Shown here piece after piece: positions 9,401 to 17,958 of a stretch of 64,000 bases of DNA. Below the pieces are notes generated by a model. It did no database searches, was not told the origin of the DNA, and saw nothing but the letters and a program-made list of their open reading frames with translations. Both the position numbers and the translations under genes were made by a program. Each line of letters begins with the position of its first letter. Position 1 is the stretch's first letter. This DNA comes from Brenneria izadpanahii (lineage in GTDB: Bacteria > Pseudomonadota > Gammaproteobacteria > Enterobacterales > Enterobacteriaceae): positions 2,914,001 through 2,978,000 of the forward strand of contig NZ_CP050854.1 in the NCBI RefSeq assembly GCF_017569925.1. The letters are read 5' to 3'.

Positions 9401-10361
9401 GGACGCTTTGCGCCAGGCTCGCCAGATCGTCGTCCGGCCCGACCTGAACGGATAAAGGCAGAATATTGACCAGCATGGCCGGCAGTTTGAACAGTTCCCC
9501 GTCATTGCGGTTCATAAAGGGCATTCCCAGCACGACGCCGCTTTCGCGCGTTTTCCACGCCACGTAGCCGGCGAACAAGGCCAGCCATACCTCAACCCAT
9601 GACGCCGACCACGCTTTCGCCAGCGTTTTTATCCGCGCAAACTGCGACGCGCGCAGCGTCAGCCGCTCACGCCGCACGCTGTCGCTGACTTCGGCGCGCG
9701 CCGGGCTGAGTCTGGGGGCCGGAGGCAAACGGCGGCAATAGGCTTCCCAGAAGGCCGTATCCCGCAGGAAACGCGTTGAATTGCGGTATGAATCTTCTTT
9801 ATCCAGCAGATAGCGCAGCGGCGAGAACGGCCGCGCGTCTACACTTTTCCCCTGCTGCAGCCGGGAATAGGTATTTGCCACCTGACGCAACACCATCGCC
9901 ACGCCATAACCATCCAGCGCGATATGATGCGCCCGCTGATACCAGCAGAACTTTTCATCCGCCAGTTGAATCAGGCCGACGCGATACAGCCGCCCTTGCG
10001 CCAGGTCGACGGGTTGCGCCAGGTCGTGCCGCATCCACTGGCGCAGGCTAATTTCAGGCTGTTCATCCCGCCGAAAATCAAGGAACTGATAATTCACCTC
10101 GGCCGGCTCACCGATTACCTGCACCAGTTCGCCGTCCCGCAATTGATACCGGCAATTGAGCGCCTCTATCTGCCGCATAACCTGAGTCACCGCCGCTTTA
10201 AAACAGTCGGGAGACAGAACGCCCTCGATTCTGACGCACTCGGCCGTATTGTAGCGCGCGCTGTCCTCAATCATCTGCTGGGCGACCCAGATCTCTTTTT
10301 GTCCTTCCGTCAGCGCCAAAATGGCGTTATCGCTTAAAGACGTATTATTGTTCAAAGACAT
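6414..10361 (-). CDS. Single-module NRPS, C-A-T-TE (EntF architecture, non-serine adenylation code)
   Basis: This 1315-residue synthetase starts at ATG 10361 (AAAGGGG site upstream; an earlier in-frame start would run back into entA). Domains in order: condensation ~1-430 with H-H-I-A-L-D-G at 145-151; adenylation ~455-960 with T-S-G-S-T-G-K-P-K-G and Lys953; thiolation with Ser1008; thioesterase with G-Y-S-L-G-G and a likely triad Ser1142-Asp1169-His1285, the Ser-Asp spacing matching EntF. A hand alignment to GrsA gives pocket residues D655, A656, E659, D698, I726, G728, T753, I761, I762, K953. This differs from the EntF serine code; two acidic residues suit a cationic amino acid such as Lys. 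It would join 2,3-dihydroxybenzoate to that amino acid. The product is unproven. Confidence 0.93.
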   Translation of the reverse strand: MSLNNNTSLSDNAILALTEGQKEIWVAQQMIEDSARYNTAECVRIEGVLSPDCFKAAVTQVMRQIEALNCRYQLRDGELVQVIGEPAEVNYQFLDFRRDEQPEISLRQWMRHDLAQPVDLAQGRLYRVGLIQLADEKFCWYQRAHHIALDGYGVAMVLRQVANTYSRLQQGKSVDARPFSPLRYLLDKEDSYRNSTRFLRDTAFWEAYCRRLPPAPRLSPARAEVSDSVRRERLTLRASQFARIKTLAKAWSASWVEVWLALFAGYVAWKTRESGVVLGMPFMNRNDGELFKLPAMLVNILPLSVQVGPDDDLASLAQSVRREIDYVKPHTEYRGMRLLRLREDDEPLFGPVVNVMPFYEELDFNGARGVIENVHGGPVDDCALRVVPTGNDDHSALQIHLDANPNIYPADVLSAIRDELMAWATYWIAHPHASMAQLNQRKWRELADYVIHAREQKAFAWRSVISRIREQAALTPEAVALESDDRRVSYAALAARVDAIGGALIERGIQAGEVIAVYMPRSADTVQMMLGILAAGASCFVLDTASPDERLQQALDACGARFVIMADPENDRRAFTVESIAYSALLTHPEDRTSAPAAIAPDATGFIIFTSGSTGKPKGVAIPHRALSWFVDAAGQAYNIQPDDRVLQFSSLTFDACLEEIFIPLCCGACVVLRSEEMAESLDAFLSYVIEHAVTVLDLPTTFWHTLTLTLSEQRHAWPAAVKTLIVGGEAISQERLSQWKSLMGERVRLINTYGPTEGTIIFTYKVLAGDGFDPRTPDLRSIGLPLTGLRCLILDAARRPVERGMEGELYLIGPTLSSGYINSDEMTRESFITLTIAGKAVRAYKTGDWVTQTEQGEIVYLGRIDKQVKFRGYRVDLNEIRDCCLAVDGVKEARAVMWNEGNAQLVLYVKLDENAAVSCGRIEAHLRKVLPQYMQPNQVMPITDFPLTRSGKIDEKRLPKPDVRIDAAAAEDAATDFERQVAEAWKAELTLDSVGIHQDFYALGGSSLNLFSIHARLAGQGLPIPPKLLLENRTIHSLYQAWRRIADDDEPQISGLEWIVKLQNHQRPRTLWAFHPYSGRIDCYRELAERVNQSFDVLAIQAPYLSESAEELQTLSDLAQRYCELIRHVQQQGPYYLIGYSLGGNIAYLVAQRLIAQGGEIHYLGLLDSRPPQFIEKMESSLYTLVRDTLGAEFLAEVRQLDDEAQLEIIAERLLSAGHMRFMDKAQLIRALRFSVTSAQDQAAELTPLTIAGQTCHYGVTAPGDEWRMLVRERLNCHQFDGKHDTIMDELAASGAMQAIQQDLFQASRLRERS

Positions 10362-10386
10362 CGTGTAGCCCCTTTGTTGATATCCG

Positions 10387-11157
10387 TCAGGCCGCCAGCG
10401 TTGCGCCGCCGTCAACCACGATATCCTGCATGGTGATATGGCTGGCCAGATCGGAGGCGAGAAAAACCACGGCGTTGGCGATTTCTTGCGCGTGGGCGAT
10501 CTTGCCCAGCGGGATCCCCAGCTTATATTGCTGCGGAAAACCTTGGATGGTCTGCCGTTCTCCGCCGTCGTCCCGCCACATGCCGCGCAGCATGGCGGTA
10601 TCGGTAGATCCGGGGGAAACCAAATTGCAGCGCACGCCATACTCCGCCAGTTCCAGCGCGGCGCAATGATTCAGGCTGGCCAGCGCCGCTTTGGAGGCGC
10701 AATAAGCCGCCATCTGCATTCGCGGCACATGCGCGGCATTGGAGCCCACGGTAACTATCGCCCCGCAGCGCTGCCGCTTAAAATGCGGGATTACGGCGCG
10801 CAGCAGATAAAAAGCGCCGGCCGCGTTAACATTCAGGCACTCGCGCCAGTCATCGTCGCTCAGCGTTTCCAGCGCGCCCAGCCGCAAAATGCCGGCGGCA
10901 TTGACCAGAATGTCCAAACGCGGAGAGTCAGCCAATTGTTGCCGGCACACCGTTTTCACCTGTTCGGGCTGCTGAATGTCCAATAACACGCAGCGATAAG
11001 GCAGGCCGGGCGACGGAAACTCGCGATCGAACCCAACCACTTCCGCCCCCAGGGCAAGGAAAGAGCAGGCAATCTGCTTGCCGATGCCGCGCCCCGCGCC
11101 CGTCACCCAAACCTGTTTACCCGTAAACTCCATCTGCAACCGTGGTGTCTTTTCCAT
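10387..11157 (-). CDS. entA: 2,3-dihydro-2,3-dihydroxybenzoate dehydrogenase EntA
   Basis: A 256-residue SDR enzyme that oxidises 2,3-dihydro-2,3-dihydroxybenzoate to 2,3-dihydroxybenzoate with NAD. Visible are the nucleotide-binding T-G-A-G-R-G-I-G near the N-terminus, the N-A-A-G-I motif, and catalytic Y-C-A-S-K. The N-terminal F-T-G-K-Q-V-W-V-T-G-A-G closely follows E. coli EntA. The start at 11157 is chosen because GAGG sits 9 bp before it; ATG 11133 matches the E. coli N-terminus better but lacks a clear ribosome site. It lies 39 bp after entB and 25 bp before the NRPS gene in the same transcript. Confidence 0.92.
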   Translation of the reverse strand: MEKTPRLQMEFTGKQVWVTGAGRGIGKQIACSFLALGAEVVGFDREFPSPGLPYRCVLLDIQQPEQVKTVCRQQLADSPRLDILVNAAGILRLGALETLSDDDWRECLNVNAAGAFYLLRAVIPHFKRQRCGAIVTVGSNAAHVPRMQMAAYCASKAALASLNHCAALELAEYGVRCNLVSPGSTDTAMLRGMWRDDGGERQTIQGFPQQYKLGIPLGKIAHAQEIANAVVFLASDLASHITMQDIVVDGGATLAA

Positions 11158-11196
11158 TTTCGTTATCCTCAACATTCGCCGTCCGCCCGCGCGGCG

Positions 11197-11820
11197 TCAT
11201 GCCAATTCTGCGACGCTGACGACCTGTCCGGCCCGGCTCGCCACGTAATCGAGCGCCATCATGTGATCCCGCCGGGAAAAATCGGCAATGGCATCCCCCA
11301 CCAGAAACGCCTTGATATCGCGCATAAAGGCGTCCGTCGCGGTGATCATGCAGCCGATATGGCCGTAAACACCGCAAATGATCAGCTGGTCCCGCTCCCA
11401 TTTCCGCATCTTCTCTTCAAGGGGAGAACGATGAAACGCGCTGTAGCGCCATTTCACCAATACGGTATCGTCGTCATCCGGACGCAGCGCGCTAACCACC
11501 GGCTGTAATTCCGGGCACCGGTTAATCCCCGGTCCCCACATATCGTTCAGCAGCGCCCGATCCTCAGGGCTTTGGTTATTCGGCTGCGCGGTGTACACCA
11601 CCGGAATCCCCTGTGATTTGCAGGAACGCCGAAGAACAGCAATATTTTCAATTAATTGCGTAACAAGCTGGTTTTGCCGACCGTAAAACTGTATGAAATA
11701 ATCCTGCATGTCGTGAATCAGTAAAACGGCGCGGTCAGGCACAAATTCCCATGACACTTTATTCGCCGGGAAATCGTGCGGCTGAGGCATGTCATAAACG
11801 CTCAGAGAAGGAATAGCCAT
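11197..11820 (-). CDS. entB: Isochorismatase EntB without carrier domain
   Basis: This 207-residue isochorismatase hydrolyses isochorismate to 2,3-dihydro-2,3-dihydroxybenzoate. It is near-collinear with the first ~207 residues of E. coli EntB: H-D-M-Q-D-Y-F, N-D-M-W-G-P-G, K-W-R-Y-S-A-F-H-R-S, and G-H-I-G-C-M plus T-A-T-D-A-F-M-R-D-I-K are all present. It then stops where EntB continues into its aryl carrier domain. That domain is supplied as a separate gene at 6153-6395, two genes further along the same transcript. The stop is clean and no carrier remnant follows before entA, so this looks like a settled split rather than a frameshift. Confidence 0.92.
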   Translation of the reverse strand: MAIPSLSVYDMPQPHDFPANKVSWEFVPDRAVLLIHDMQDYFIQFYGRQNQLVTQLIENIAVLRRSCKSQGIPVVYTAQPNNQSPEDRALLNDMWGPGINRCPELQPVVSALRPDDDDTVLVKWRYSAFHRSPLEEKMRKWERDQLIICGVYGHIGCMITATDAFMRDIKAFLVGDAIADFSRRDHMMALDYVASRAGQVVSVAELA

Positions 11821-11842
11821 AACGTGAAATCCTTACTGATTA

Positions 11843-13453
11843 TCAAGGCTGTGTTGTTTCAGAAAGCCGGCCGCGCAGCGCCCGCTTATCGATTTTCCCC
11901 ACCGGGGTGACGGGCAAGACGTCAATCAATTCGATGCGATCCGGCAGTTTGTACTCGGCGATCCCCTGACTACGCAGGTACTTGCGCAACGTCAGCGCGT
12001 TCAGTTTCGAGTCCGTCGCGACGATAAAGGCGCAGCTTTTTTCGCCCAGCGTCGGGTCCGGCATCGCCACCAGCGCGGCGTGAACGACGCTAGCGTGTTT
12101 CAGCAGCAAATTTTCGATCTCCTCCGCGGCGATTTTCTCTCCGCCGCGATTGATTTGATCTTTCTCCCGCCCAACCACGCACAGGTAGCCATCCTCGGTC
12201 ATGCGCACCACATCGCCGGAGTGGTAGAAGCCTTCCGCATCAAATGCGCGCTTGTTATGTTCGGGGTTACGGTAATAACCGCGGATGGTATAAGGACCGC
12301 GCGTTATCAACTGGCCCTCCGCCCCCGCCGGAACCGGATTTCCCTGTTGGTCCACCACGCGGATTTCATCATCCGGACACATGGGACGCCCCTGCGTGGT
12401 AAAGATATGTTCATCGTCGTCGTCAAGCCGGGTATAGTTCACCAGCCCTTCCGCCATCCCCAAGACCTGTTGCAGCTTGCAGCCCAGTTGCGCCGGAATG
12501 CGGCAGGCCACACTTTCGCTCAGCCTGGCGCCGCCGACCTGCAATAATTTCAGGCTCGCCAAATCGTCTTGGTATTGCGCGGCGGACTGCGCCCACAGCG
12601 CCGCCGCCGGAGGCACCAGTGACGTCATATCTATCCCGTGCCGCTTTATCAGCGGGAAACAGGTCATCGGACCGGGATCTCCCGCCAGCACCACGCATCC
12701 GCCGGCATAAAACACGCCAAGCGCGCCAGGAGAACTCAAAGAATAGTTATGTGCGGCCGGCAAAGCGCACAAATAGCGGGTTGAGGGAGTTAAGCGGCAT
12801 ATCTCCGCGCTGCGGCGCACGCTGTAGTAATAATCATTGTGCGTGCGGGGAATCAGTTTCGGGGTTCCCGTCGTGCCGCCGGAAAGCTGAAAAAAAGCGA
12901 CCTCGGCGGCGTCCGACGGCCGGTATTCCTGCGGCGAGCCGGCTTTCAACCAGCGTTGGAGATCGCGTTCATCGCCGCTGCCGTCTAACAATACGGTCGT
13001 TAATGTCGGATACTGAGTCCGCCATTCATGCAGAAAACGATCGTCGGCAAACAGCGGATGCTGACGGGAAGCAATCAGCAACCGCGGGGCAACCAGATCC
13101 GCATAGGCCGTCAGTTCCAGCCGATTATGGCTGAACAGCGCGTTCACCGGCGCTACGCCGATTTTCAGCAAGGCAAAAAAGGTTAGATAAAACTCGGCGA
13201 CGTTAGGCAACTGCACCAACGCGCTATCCCCGGCGCGCAATCCCTCGCGGGTCAGATTGGCGGCCAGCGCCGACGCCTGCTGTTCAAACTGCCGATAGCT
13301 CCACTGCCGCTCGCCGCAGATAATCGCCGCCGCATCGGGACGCGCCTGATATTGCCGATGCAAAATGTCCCCCAGCGGCCGATCGATCCAGTATCCTTTT
13401 TGGCGGTAACGCTGAGCAAATTCATCCGGCCAAGGGGTGAATTCAATCCTCAT
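11843..13453 (-). CDS. entE: 2,3-dihydroxybenzoate-AMP ligase EntE
   Basis: The 536-residue stand-alone adenylation enzyme has exactly the E. coli EntE length. It activates 2,3-dihydroxybenzoate with ATP and loads it on the aryl carrier protein. The P-loop-like S-G-G-T-T-G-T-P-K and the following [12 protein letters not shown] segment are conserved, as are [13 protein letters not shown] and a C-terminal G-K-I-D-K. ATG 13453 is chosen because of an ideal GGAGG five bases upstream and alignment to EntE; upstream in-frame starts lie inside entC. It overlaps the entC stop by 4 bp. Confidence 0.95.
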   Translation of the reverse strand: MRIEFTPWPDEFAQRYRQKGYWIDRPLGDILHRQYQARPDAAAIICGERQWSYRQFEQQASALAANLTREGLRAGDSALVQLPNVAEFYLTFFALLKIGVAPVNALFSHNRLELTAYADLVAPRLLIASRQHPLFADDRFLHEWRTQYPTLTTVLLDGSGDERDLQRWLKAGSPQEYRPSDAAEVAFFQLSGGTTGTPKLIPRTHNDYYYSVRRSAEICRLTPSTRYLCALPAAHNYSLSSPGALGVFYAGGCVVLAGDPGPMTCFPLIKRHGIDMTSLVPPAAALWAQSAAQYQDDLASLKLLQVGGARLSESVACRIPAQLGCKLQQVLGMAEGLVNYTRLDDDDEHIFTTQGRPMCPDDEIRVVDQQGNPVPAGAEGQLITRGPYTIRGYYRNPEHNKRAFDAEGFYHSGDVVRMTEDGYLCVVGREKDQINRGGEKIAAEEIENLLLKHASVVHAALVAMPDPTLGEKSCAFIVATDSKLNALTLRKYLRSQGIAEYKLPDRIELIDVLPVTPVGKIDKRALRGRLSETTQP

Positions 13454-14640
13454 ATGTCCTCCGTATGTAAGCCAAAAGCCCGCAGCATCGTGCCTAACTT
13501 TCCTGAGACTTCGGCCCACTCTTTATGCGGTTCCGAACCCGCCACGATGCCCGCGCCGGCAAAAAAACGAACCAATCGCCGCTGTACGATGCCGCAGCGA
13601 ATGGCAATGGCCCACTCGCCGTCGCCATTGGCGTCGCACCATCCCACGATGCCGCTGAACACGCCGCGGTCGTAAGGCTCCAGCAGGGCGATCAGATCAC
13701 GCGCCGCCGCCGTCGGCGTTCCGCAGAGCGCGGGGGTGGGATGTAACAAGCAGGCAAGCTGGATCACGCTGGTTTCAGCCTGAGCCAATTCGCCGCGAAT
13801 GGCGGTGGCAAGGTGCCACATGGTGTCGGTACTCAGCAGAGAAGGCGTTTCGGGCAGCGTCAGATCGCGGCAAAGCGACGATAAATGTTGCCGAATATCA
13901 TCCACCACTATCCGGTGTTCATGACGATCCTTTTCCGAATCAAGCAATTGGCTGGCATTGGTTTTATCCTGCCGGCTATCGCTATGACGAGGGGCCGAAC
14001 CGGCCAGCGGCTGGCTATGAATAAATCGGCCTTCCTTGCGAATTAATAATTCCGGGCTGGCGCCCAATAAAATACCGCCATCCGGTAACGGCAGAGAGAA
14101 ATGATATCCGCCGGGGTTACGCAATCTAAGATTATTTATTATATTCTGGCGATCTATTTTCTGTTCTAATTCAATTTCCACCATCCTTGAAAGCACTACC
14201 TTTCTTATTTCGCCGTTCTGGAAATAATTCAACGCCGATGCCACCGCGGATTTAAACTGAGGCGCTTCCGGTATGTTTTTTATACTTATGATGCTGTTTA
14301 TCTTATCAATACTGTTTAACGTTTTAGCATCCGCGGTTGATGCTGAAATAAACTGATATTCTTTAGGGATATAGAGGCAGGATGGCTGAGAGGCGTCAAA
14401 AGGTATTGCGCCGACCACAATAGGCGCCTCGACGCCCGCCTGCTTAGCCCGGTTCATGGCCTGTTTGATATGCAGCCAAAATGCGCGATCGTCGGCGTTT
14501 TTTAGCATAGCCGGCCGAGATATCCGCTCAAATATTCCTGAAGCGTCGATACAACGATGCGCCGAGCGATACGAAAAGCTGGCTGATTCATCGCAGCCCG
14601 GCGGCCCGTCGCCACTGAATTCTGTCGCCAATTCGTTCAT
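13450..14640 (-). CDS. entC: Isochorismate synthase EntC
   Basis: A 396-residue chorismate-binding enzyme that converts chorismate to isochorismate, the first committed step of 2,3-dihydroxybenzoate synthesis. Family motifs: V-V-G-A-I-P-F-D near the N-terminus, [27 protein letters not shown] and L-H-P-T-P-A-L-C-G, then [12 protein letters not shown] near the C-terminus. ATG 14640 has AAGGG seven bases upstream and is preferred over the upstream ATGs at 14655 and 14688. It is first in the biosynthetic transcript, just downstream of a Fur-like box and a good promoter, so iron repression is expected. Confidence 0.93.
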   Translation of the reverse strand: MNELATEFSGDGPPGCDESASFSYRSAHRCIDASGIFERISRPAMLKNADDRAFWLHIKQAMNRAKQAGVEAPIVVGAIPFDASQPSCLYIPKEYQFISASTADAKTLNSIDKINSIISIKNIPEAPQFKSAVASALNYFQNGEIRKVVLSRMVEIELEQKIDRQNIINNLRLRNPGGYHFSLPLPDGGILLGASPELLIRKEGRFIHSQPLAGSAPRHSDSRQDKTNASQLLDSEKDRHEHRIVVDDIRQHLSSLCRDLTLPETPSLLSTDTMWHLATAIRGELAQAETSVIQLACLLHPTPALCGTPTAAARDLIALLEPYDRGVFSGIVGWCDANGDGEWAIAIRCGIVQRRLVRFFAGAGIVAGSEPHKEWAEVSGKLGTMLRAFGLHTEDI

Positions 14641-14672
14641 CTGATCACCCTTCATTACACCTGAAAATGGAA

Positions 14673-14687
14673 TGATTATGATAATCA
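14673..14687 (-). promoter_or_regulatory. Fur box before entC
   Basis: TGATTATGATAATCA matches the 7-1-7 Fur consensus (TGATAATNATTATCA) at 13 of 15 positions. It lies 33 bp upstream of the entC start, just after the predicted -10, so bound Fur would block the siderophore operon under iron sufficiency. Confidence 0.8.
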
Positions 14688-14704
14688 CTATCGTTTAAAT
14701 ATAA

Positions 14705-14732
14705 ACTATACTAAAGTATCGAGCAGAGGCAA
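14705..14732 (-). promoter_or_regulatory. Candidate entC promoter
   Basis: On the minus strand TTGCCT (14732-14727) and TATAGT (14710-14705) are spaced 16 bp, a fair sigma-70 pair placed directly upstream of the Fur box and entC. Confidence 0.5.
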
Positions 14733-14937
14733 CAATATATTTATATTAATTTTAAATAGTGTGAGATCAGGAAATAAACCGATCGGATAGCAATAGAAAA
14801 TGAAAGGATTTATTTAACGTTTATTTAATTTCAGCTCGTTGTTATTAACACATTCATTGCACGGTTGTTTCCGCGAAATAGGCTAATAAACAGAAATCAA
14901 TATTACCATTCCACATAAATTCCAAACGCCGATTACA
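14733..14937. other. AT-rich intergenic stretch, nothing recognised
   Basis: AT-rich DNA between the entC promoter and the receptor terminator. No reading frame with a ribosome site and no repeat was seen. Confidence 0.6.
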
Positions 14938-14966
14938 GAAAGAACACGGATATTCCGTGTTCTTTC
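14938..14966 (-). terminator. Terminator of the fepA-type receptor gene
   Basis: A perfect 13-bp inverted repeat (14938-14950 and 14954-14966) with a 3-nt loop lies 54 bp beyond the receptor stop. The arms are A/T-rich at their outer ends, so it can act in either direction and insulates fepA from entC. Confidence 0.75.
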
Positions 14967-15019
14967 TTTGCGATATCCGCCAGATATCAAGCTGCCTGCG
15001 TATTGATATATAGCAGAAC

Positions 15020-17325
15020 TTAGAAATGCGTATTCAGGCTGACGAAGAAGGTTCTGCCCGATTCGTTATAGGTCGCCGCCCCGCCGCCATACACCGTCGA
15101 GGTGACGCCCCCCGATGTATTGGTAACGGACTGCGCATTCCCGGCCCGGAACTGACGCTTATCGAACAGGTTATCCACCCCTACCGTCACGCTTGCGTAT
15201 TTATTCACATCATAGGTGCCGCTCAGGCCGAAGACCGCATAAGGGCTGACTTCATGTTGATCATACTTGGCCGTCAATGGAATAGAGGATACCGCTTCTC
15301 CCTTATAGTTATATTTTTTCGGCTTCTGGCGCCCATACCAGGTCATGTCGGCCAGGAAATAAAGGCTCTCCGTCGCCTGCCAACTGACTGAGGAATTCAG
15401 CGTGAATTCCGGTGTGATCGACAGATAGTCGCCGGTGGTTTTGTTTTTCGATTGCAACATCCAGGTAATATTGTTGTTCCATTTTACCGTATCGCTGATG
15501 GGAATATTCAGCGTCCCTTCCAGCCCTTCCACCAGCGCCTTAGGTACGTTCTCCCATTGCAGGATCTGGGTATTGCCGTTTGTGGTGGTTCCCACTGAGG
15601 AGTACCCGGACTCAATCTTATCGCGGTAATCGTTGCGGAAATAGGTCACCCCGGCCTGATAACCATCGCGATTAAACTCAATGCCGACTTCCTTGTTAAT
15701 ACTGGTTTCCGCCTTCAAATCACCATTACCCATCAGATAACACCCGCTGCTTCCCGCCACAAAACAGCCGTTGCCGCGGCTATAGAGCAGGTAGTTAGGG
15801 TTCATCTGGTACAAATTGGGCGCTTTGTACGCCCGGGCGATCCCCATCTTCAACGTGAAATCGTCGCCCAATTGCTGCGACAGGTTCAGCGACGGACTCC
15901 AGTTATTGCCGACGATGTTGTGATGATCGAAACGCAGTGCCGGCGTCAGCATGGTGCTGTCGGTGATTTCAATATTATCCTCGGCGAATACAGAGCCGAT
16001 TCGGGCCGACATCCTGTCGCTGCGCGTACCGGTCGGATAACCGTCGATGATCCCGCCCTGCTGAGCCTGTGTATTCGATGATGGATCTTTCATCTTTTGT
16101 TCGGACCATTCCACCCCGATAGTCGCCGTTTGGTTAAACAGCGCATAAAAAGGAACATTCACTTCGCTATGGCCGGTAAACGCATCCAGTTTAATGGTGG
16201 TGAATTCGTCGCCCTGCGGCCGCCCGGCCGGACCGCCGGCCAACGCTTCAAAAATACGGGTATTGTGCGTATTTTCATATTGCAGGTAGGACATGGCGCT
16301 TAAACCGCTATCCCAGTAACCGCGATGGGTAACGGCGAAATTCTGCCGGTACATCCGGTTGGTTTCCTGACCGTATTTATCAATGGACGTCACGTTGCTG
16401 TTATTGTTTTCCGTGTCGCCGGCGTAGATATTGCCCTGACGACTGAATCCGGCTTCAAACTCCAGCGTTTGCTGCGGCATAAACTCCCAGCGCAGCAGCC
16501 CATTGATATCTTTATTGCGCACGCCTTCGCGCCCGGCGGGAATATTGGTGGCCAGCGGGCTAAGCTGATGGCCGTCGTTGATATCCCAGGCATCCGCCTG
16601 CGTTTTATTGATATTGCCGTATAGACGGAAGCTCAAGGTATCGGTCAGCCCCCCATCAGGCTGATATCAGTACGTTTAGTCGCGCCTTCAGACTTATGTT
16701 GCGGCATATTCAGGTAGGTATTCCAGGCGCCGTGCAGTTCCTGCGTCGGCTGTTTGGTGATGATATTCACCACCCCGCCCGCCGCGCCGTTGCCATAGCG
16801 CGCCGCCGCCGGACCGCGCAGCACTTCAATCCGCTCGACCATATCGGCCGGCACCCAGTTGGTATCGCCGCGGGTATCGCGTTCGCCGCGCCAGCCGTAG
16901 CGCACGGCCGCCCGGCTTGAAACCGGCTTGCCGTCGACCAGAATCAGCGTATTTTCCGGCCCCATGCCGCGCAGATCGATCTGCCGGTTATTGCCGCGGG
17001 AACCGCTGTTTGAGTTGCCGGAAAGATTAACCCCCGGCATGGTGCGAATCAGTTCGGATAAATCATTCGCCGGAGGACGTTTACTGATGTCATCCGCCGT
17101 GATGACGGAAACGCCGGGCGCTTGCCGGGTCTGTTCCGCCGCCGTAACCACGATGGTGTCGCCGGTATCATTGCTCGTGGAACCTGTGTTTTCCTGACTG
17201 TTGTTTTGTGTCGTCGTGGCGTCCGCTGCTGTTGTTGTCTCCGCTGTCAGAACCGGCAGGGAAAGTGTCGAGGTGCTCAAACCCAATAGCGCCGCCACGG
17301 AATAACGCGATAATTTTATCATCAT
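15020..17325 (-). pseudogene. fepA: FepA-type TonB-dependent catecholate receptor, frameshifted
   Basis: The frame from 17325 gives a signal peptide, a TonB box (D-T-I-V-V-T-A) and a plug domain, then stops at 16645 after S-L-M-G-G. A second frame ending at 15020 continues from S-F-R-L-Y-G-N and carries the whole beta-barrel, ending N-T-H-F. E. coli FepA reads S-L-T-G-P-L-G-D-E-F-S-F-R-L-Y-G-N across this join. Adding one C to the C6 run at 16649-16654 restores continuous FepA homology and a 768-residue protein. The gene would import ferric catecholate siderophores. It has its own Fur box. The frameshift may be a sequencing error, a contingency tract or real loss; similarity is so complete that error seems likeliest. 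Confidence 0.9.
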
Positions 17326-17541
17326 GTAATTCCCGTTTTGCTTACCGTTCTGAGGGCAGAAAAGGACACCACTTCAGAAAGGTGAAGCGTTCGTCGTTGT
17401 GTAATCATCAAAGTCGGGGTCAGGTCAATTCCCTCCTTTTTATAAAAAAAGGAATTAATGAAGCAGCGTCACCCGAGCCCGGTAGGAATAGCCTTGGATA
17501 TATGGCTAGCTAAAAAATAAGCAGACACACCATATTACACA

Positions 17542-17556
17542 TGATAATGATTATCA
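17542..17556 (-). promoter_or_regulatory. Perfect Fur box upstream of fepA
   Basis: TGATAATGATTATCA equals the 7-1-7 Fur consensus at all 15 positions. A candidate -10 (TAATAT on the minus strand, 17537-17532) follows it. The receptor start is ~215 bp further on, giving a long 5' leader. Confidence 0.88.
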
Positions 17557-17590
17557 ATATTAATTGAATTAATGTTTACAAAACTGCCGA

Positions 17591-17612
17591 AAATTTGATT
17601 TATCTCACGAAT
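17591..17612 (-). promoter_or_regulatory. Candidate CRP site upstream of fepA
   Basis: A T-T-T-G-A N6 T-C-A-C-G half-site pair resembles the CRP consensus TGTGA N6 TCACA. Its position ~35 bp upstream of the fepA Fur box would suit activation. Read by eye only. Confidence 0.3.
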
Positions 17613-17958
17613 TGGCGGCTAGCGCGCTCATCGGATTTGCGCTTTTTCATAAAGGAATTGCAAGTGACAGGTCAAATATTCAGCGCCTAATCGGCGTTCG
17701 GATATGAGAGCGAGGCAAAAAAATCGCCGCCGGCCGCATCAGTTGCCGCTTGATGCAGACCGGGGCGGATTAACGGCGAATGGCATCGCCTTATTAGTAC
17801 AACCGGCGCGCTGCGGGCCGGCGCCGGAACTTATCCGTCCGGCACCGGGGGCGCCGTTTCCCACGCGCCTTCAAATTAGCGGCCCGGAGAGATACTTTTC
17901 AGGACATGACGTCAGTATACTGACGCCGTTTTCATCATATGGACGGGATTCAGCCGGA
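17613..17958. other. Gene-free stretch with a perfect 16-bp palindrome
   Basis: GC-rich spacer between the fepA control region and the nucleoside-hydrolase gene. No frame has recognisable similarity or a ribosome site. The one clear structure is a perfect palindrome CGTCAGTATACTGACG at 17910-17925, 33 bp past the nucleoside-hydrolase stop; without a T tract it is not a normal terminator. Confidence 0.5.

Noticed and set aside
10362..10640. N-terminal extension of the NRPS frame
   Set aside because: Lies inside entA in another frame, has no condensation-domain similarity, and a strong ribosome site supports ATG 10361.
17427..17456. Imperfect A/T-rich hairpin in the fepA leader
   Set aside because: Mismatched arms of low GC; no evidence of a terminator or riboswitch.
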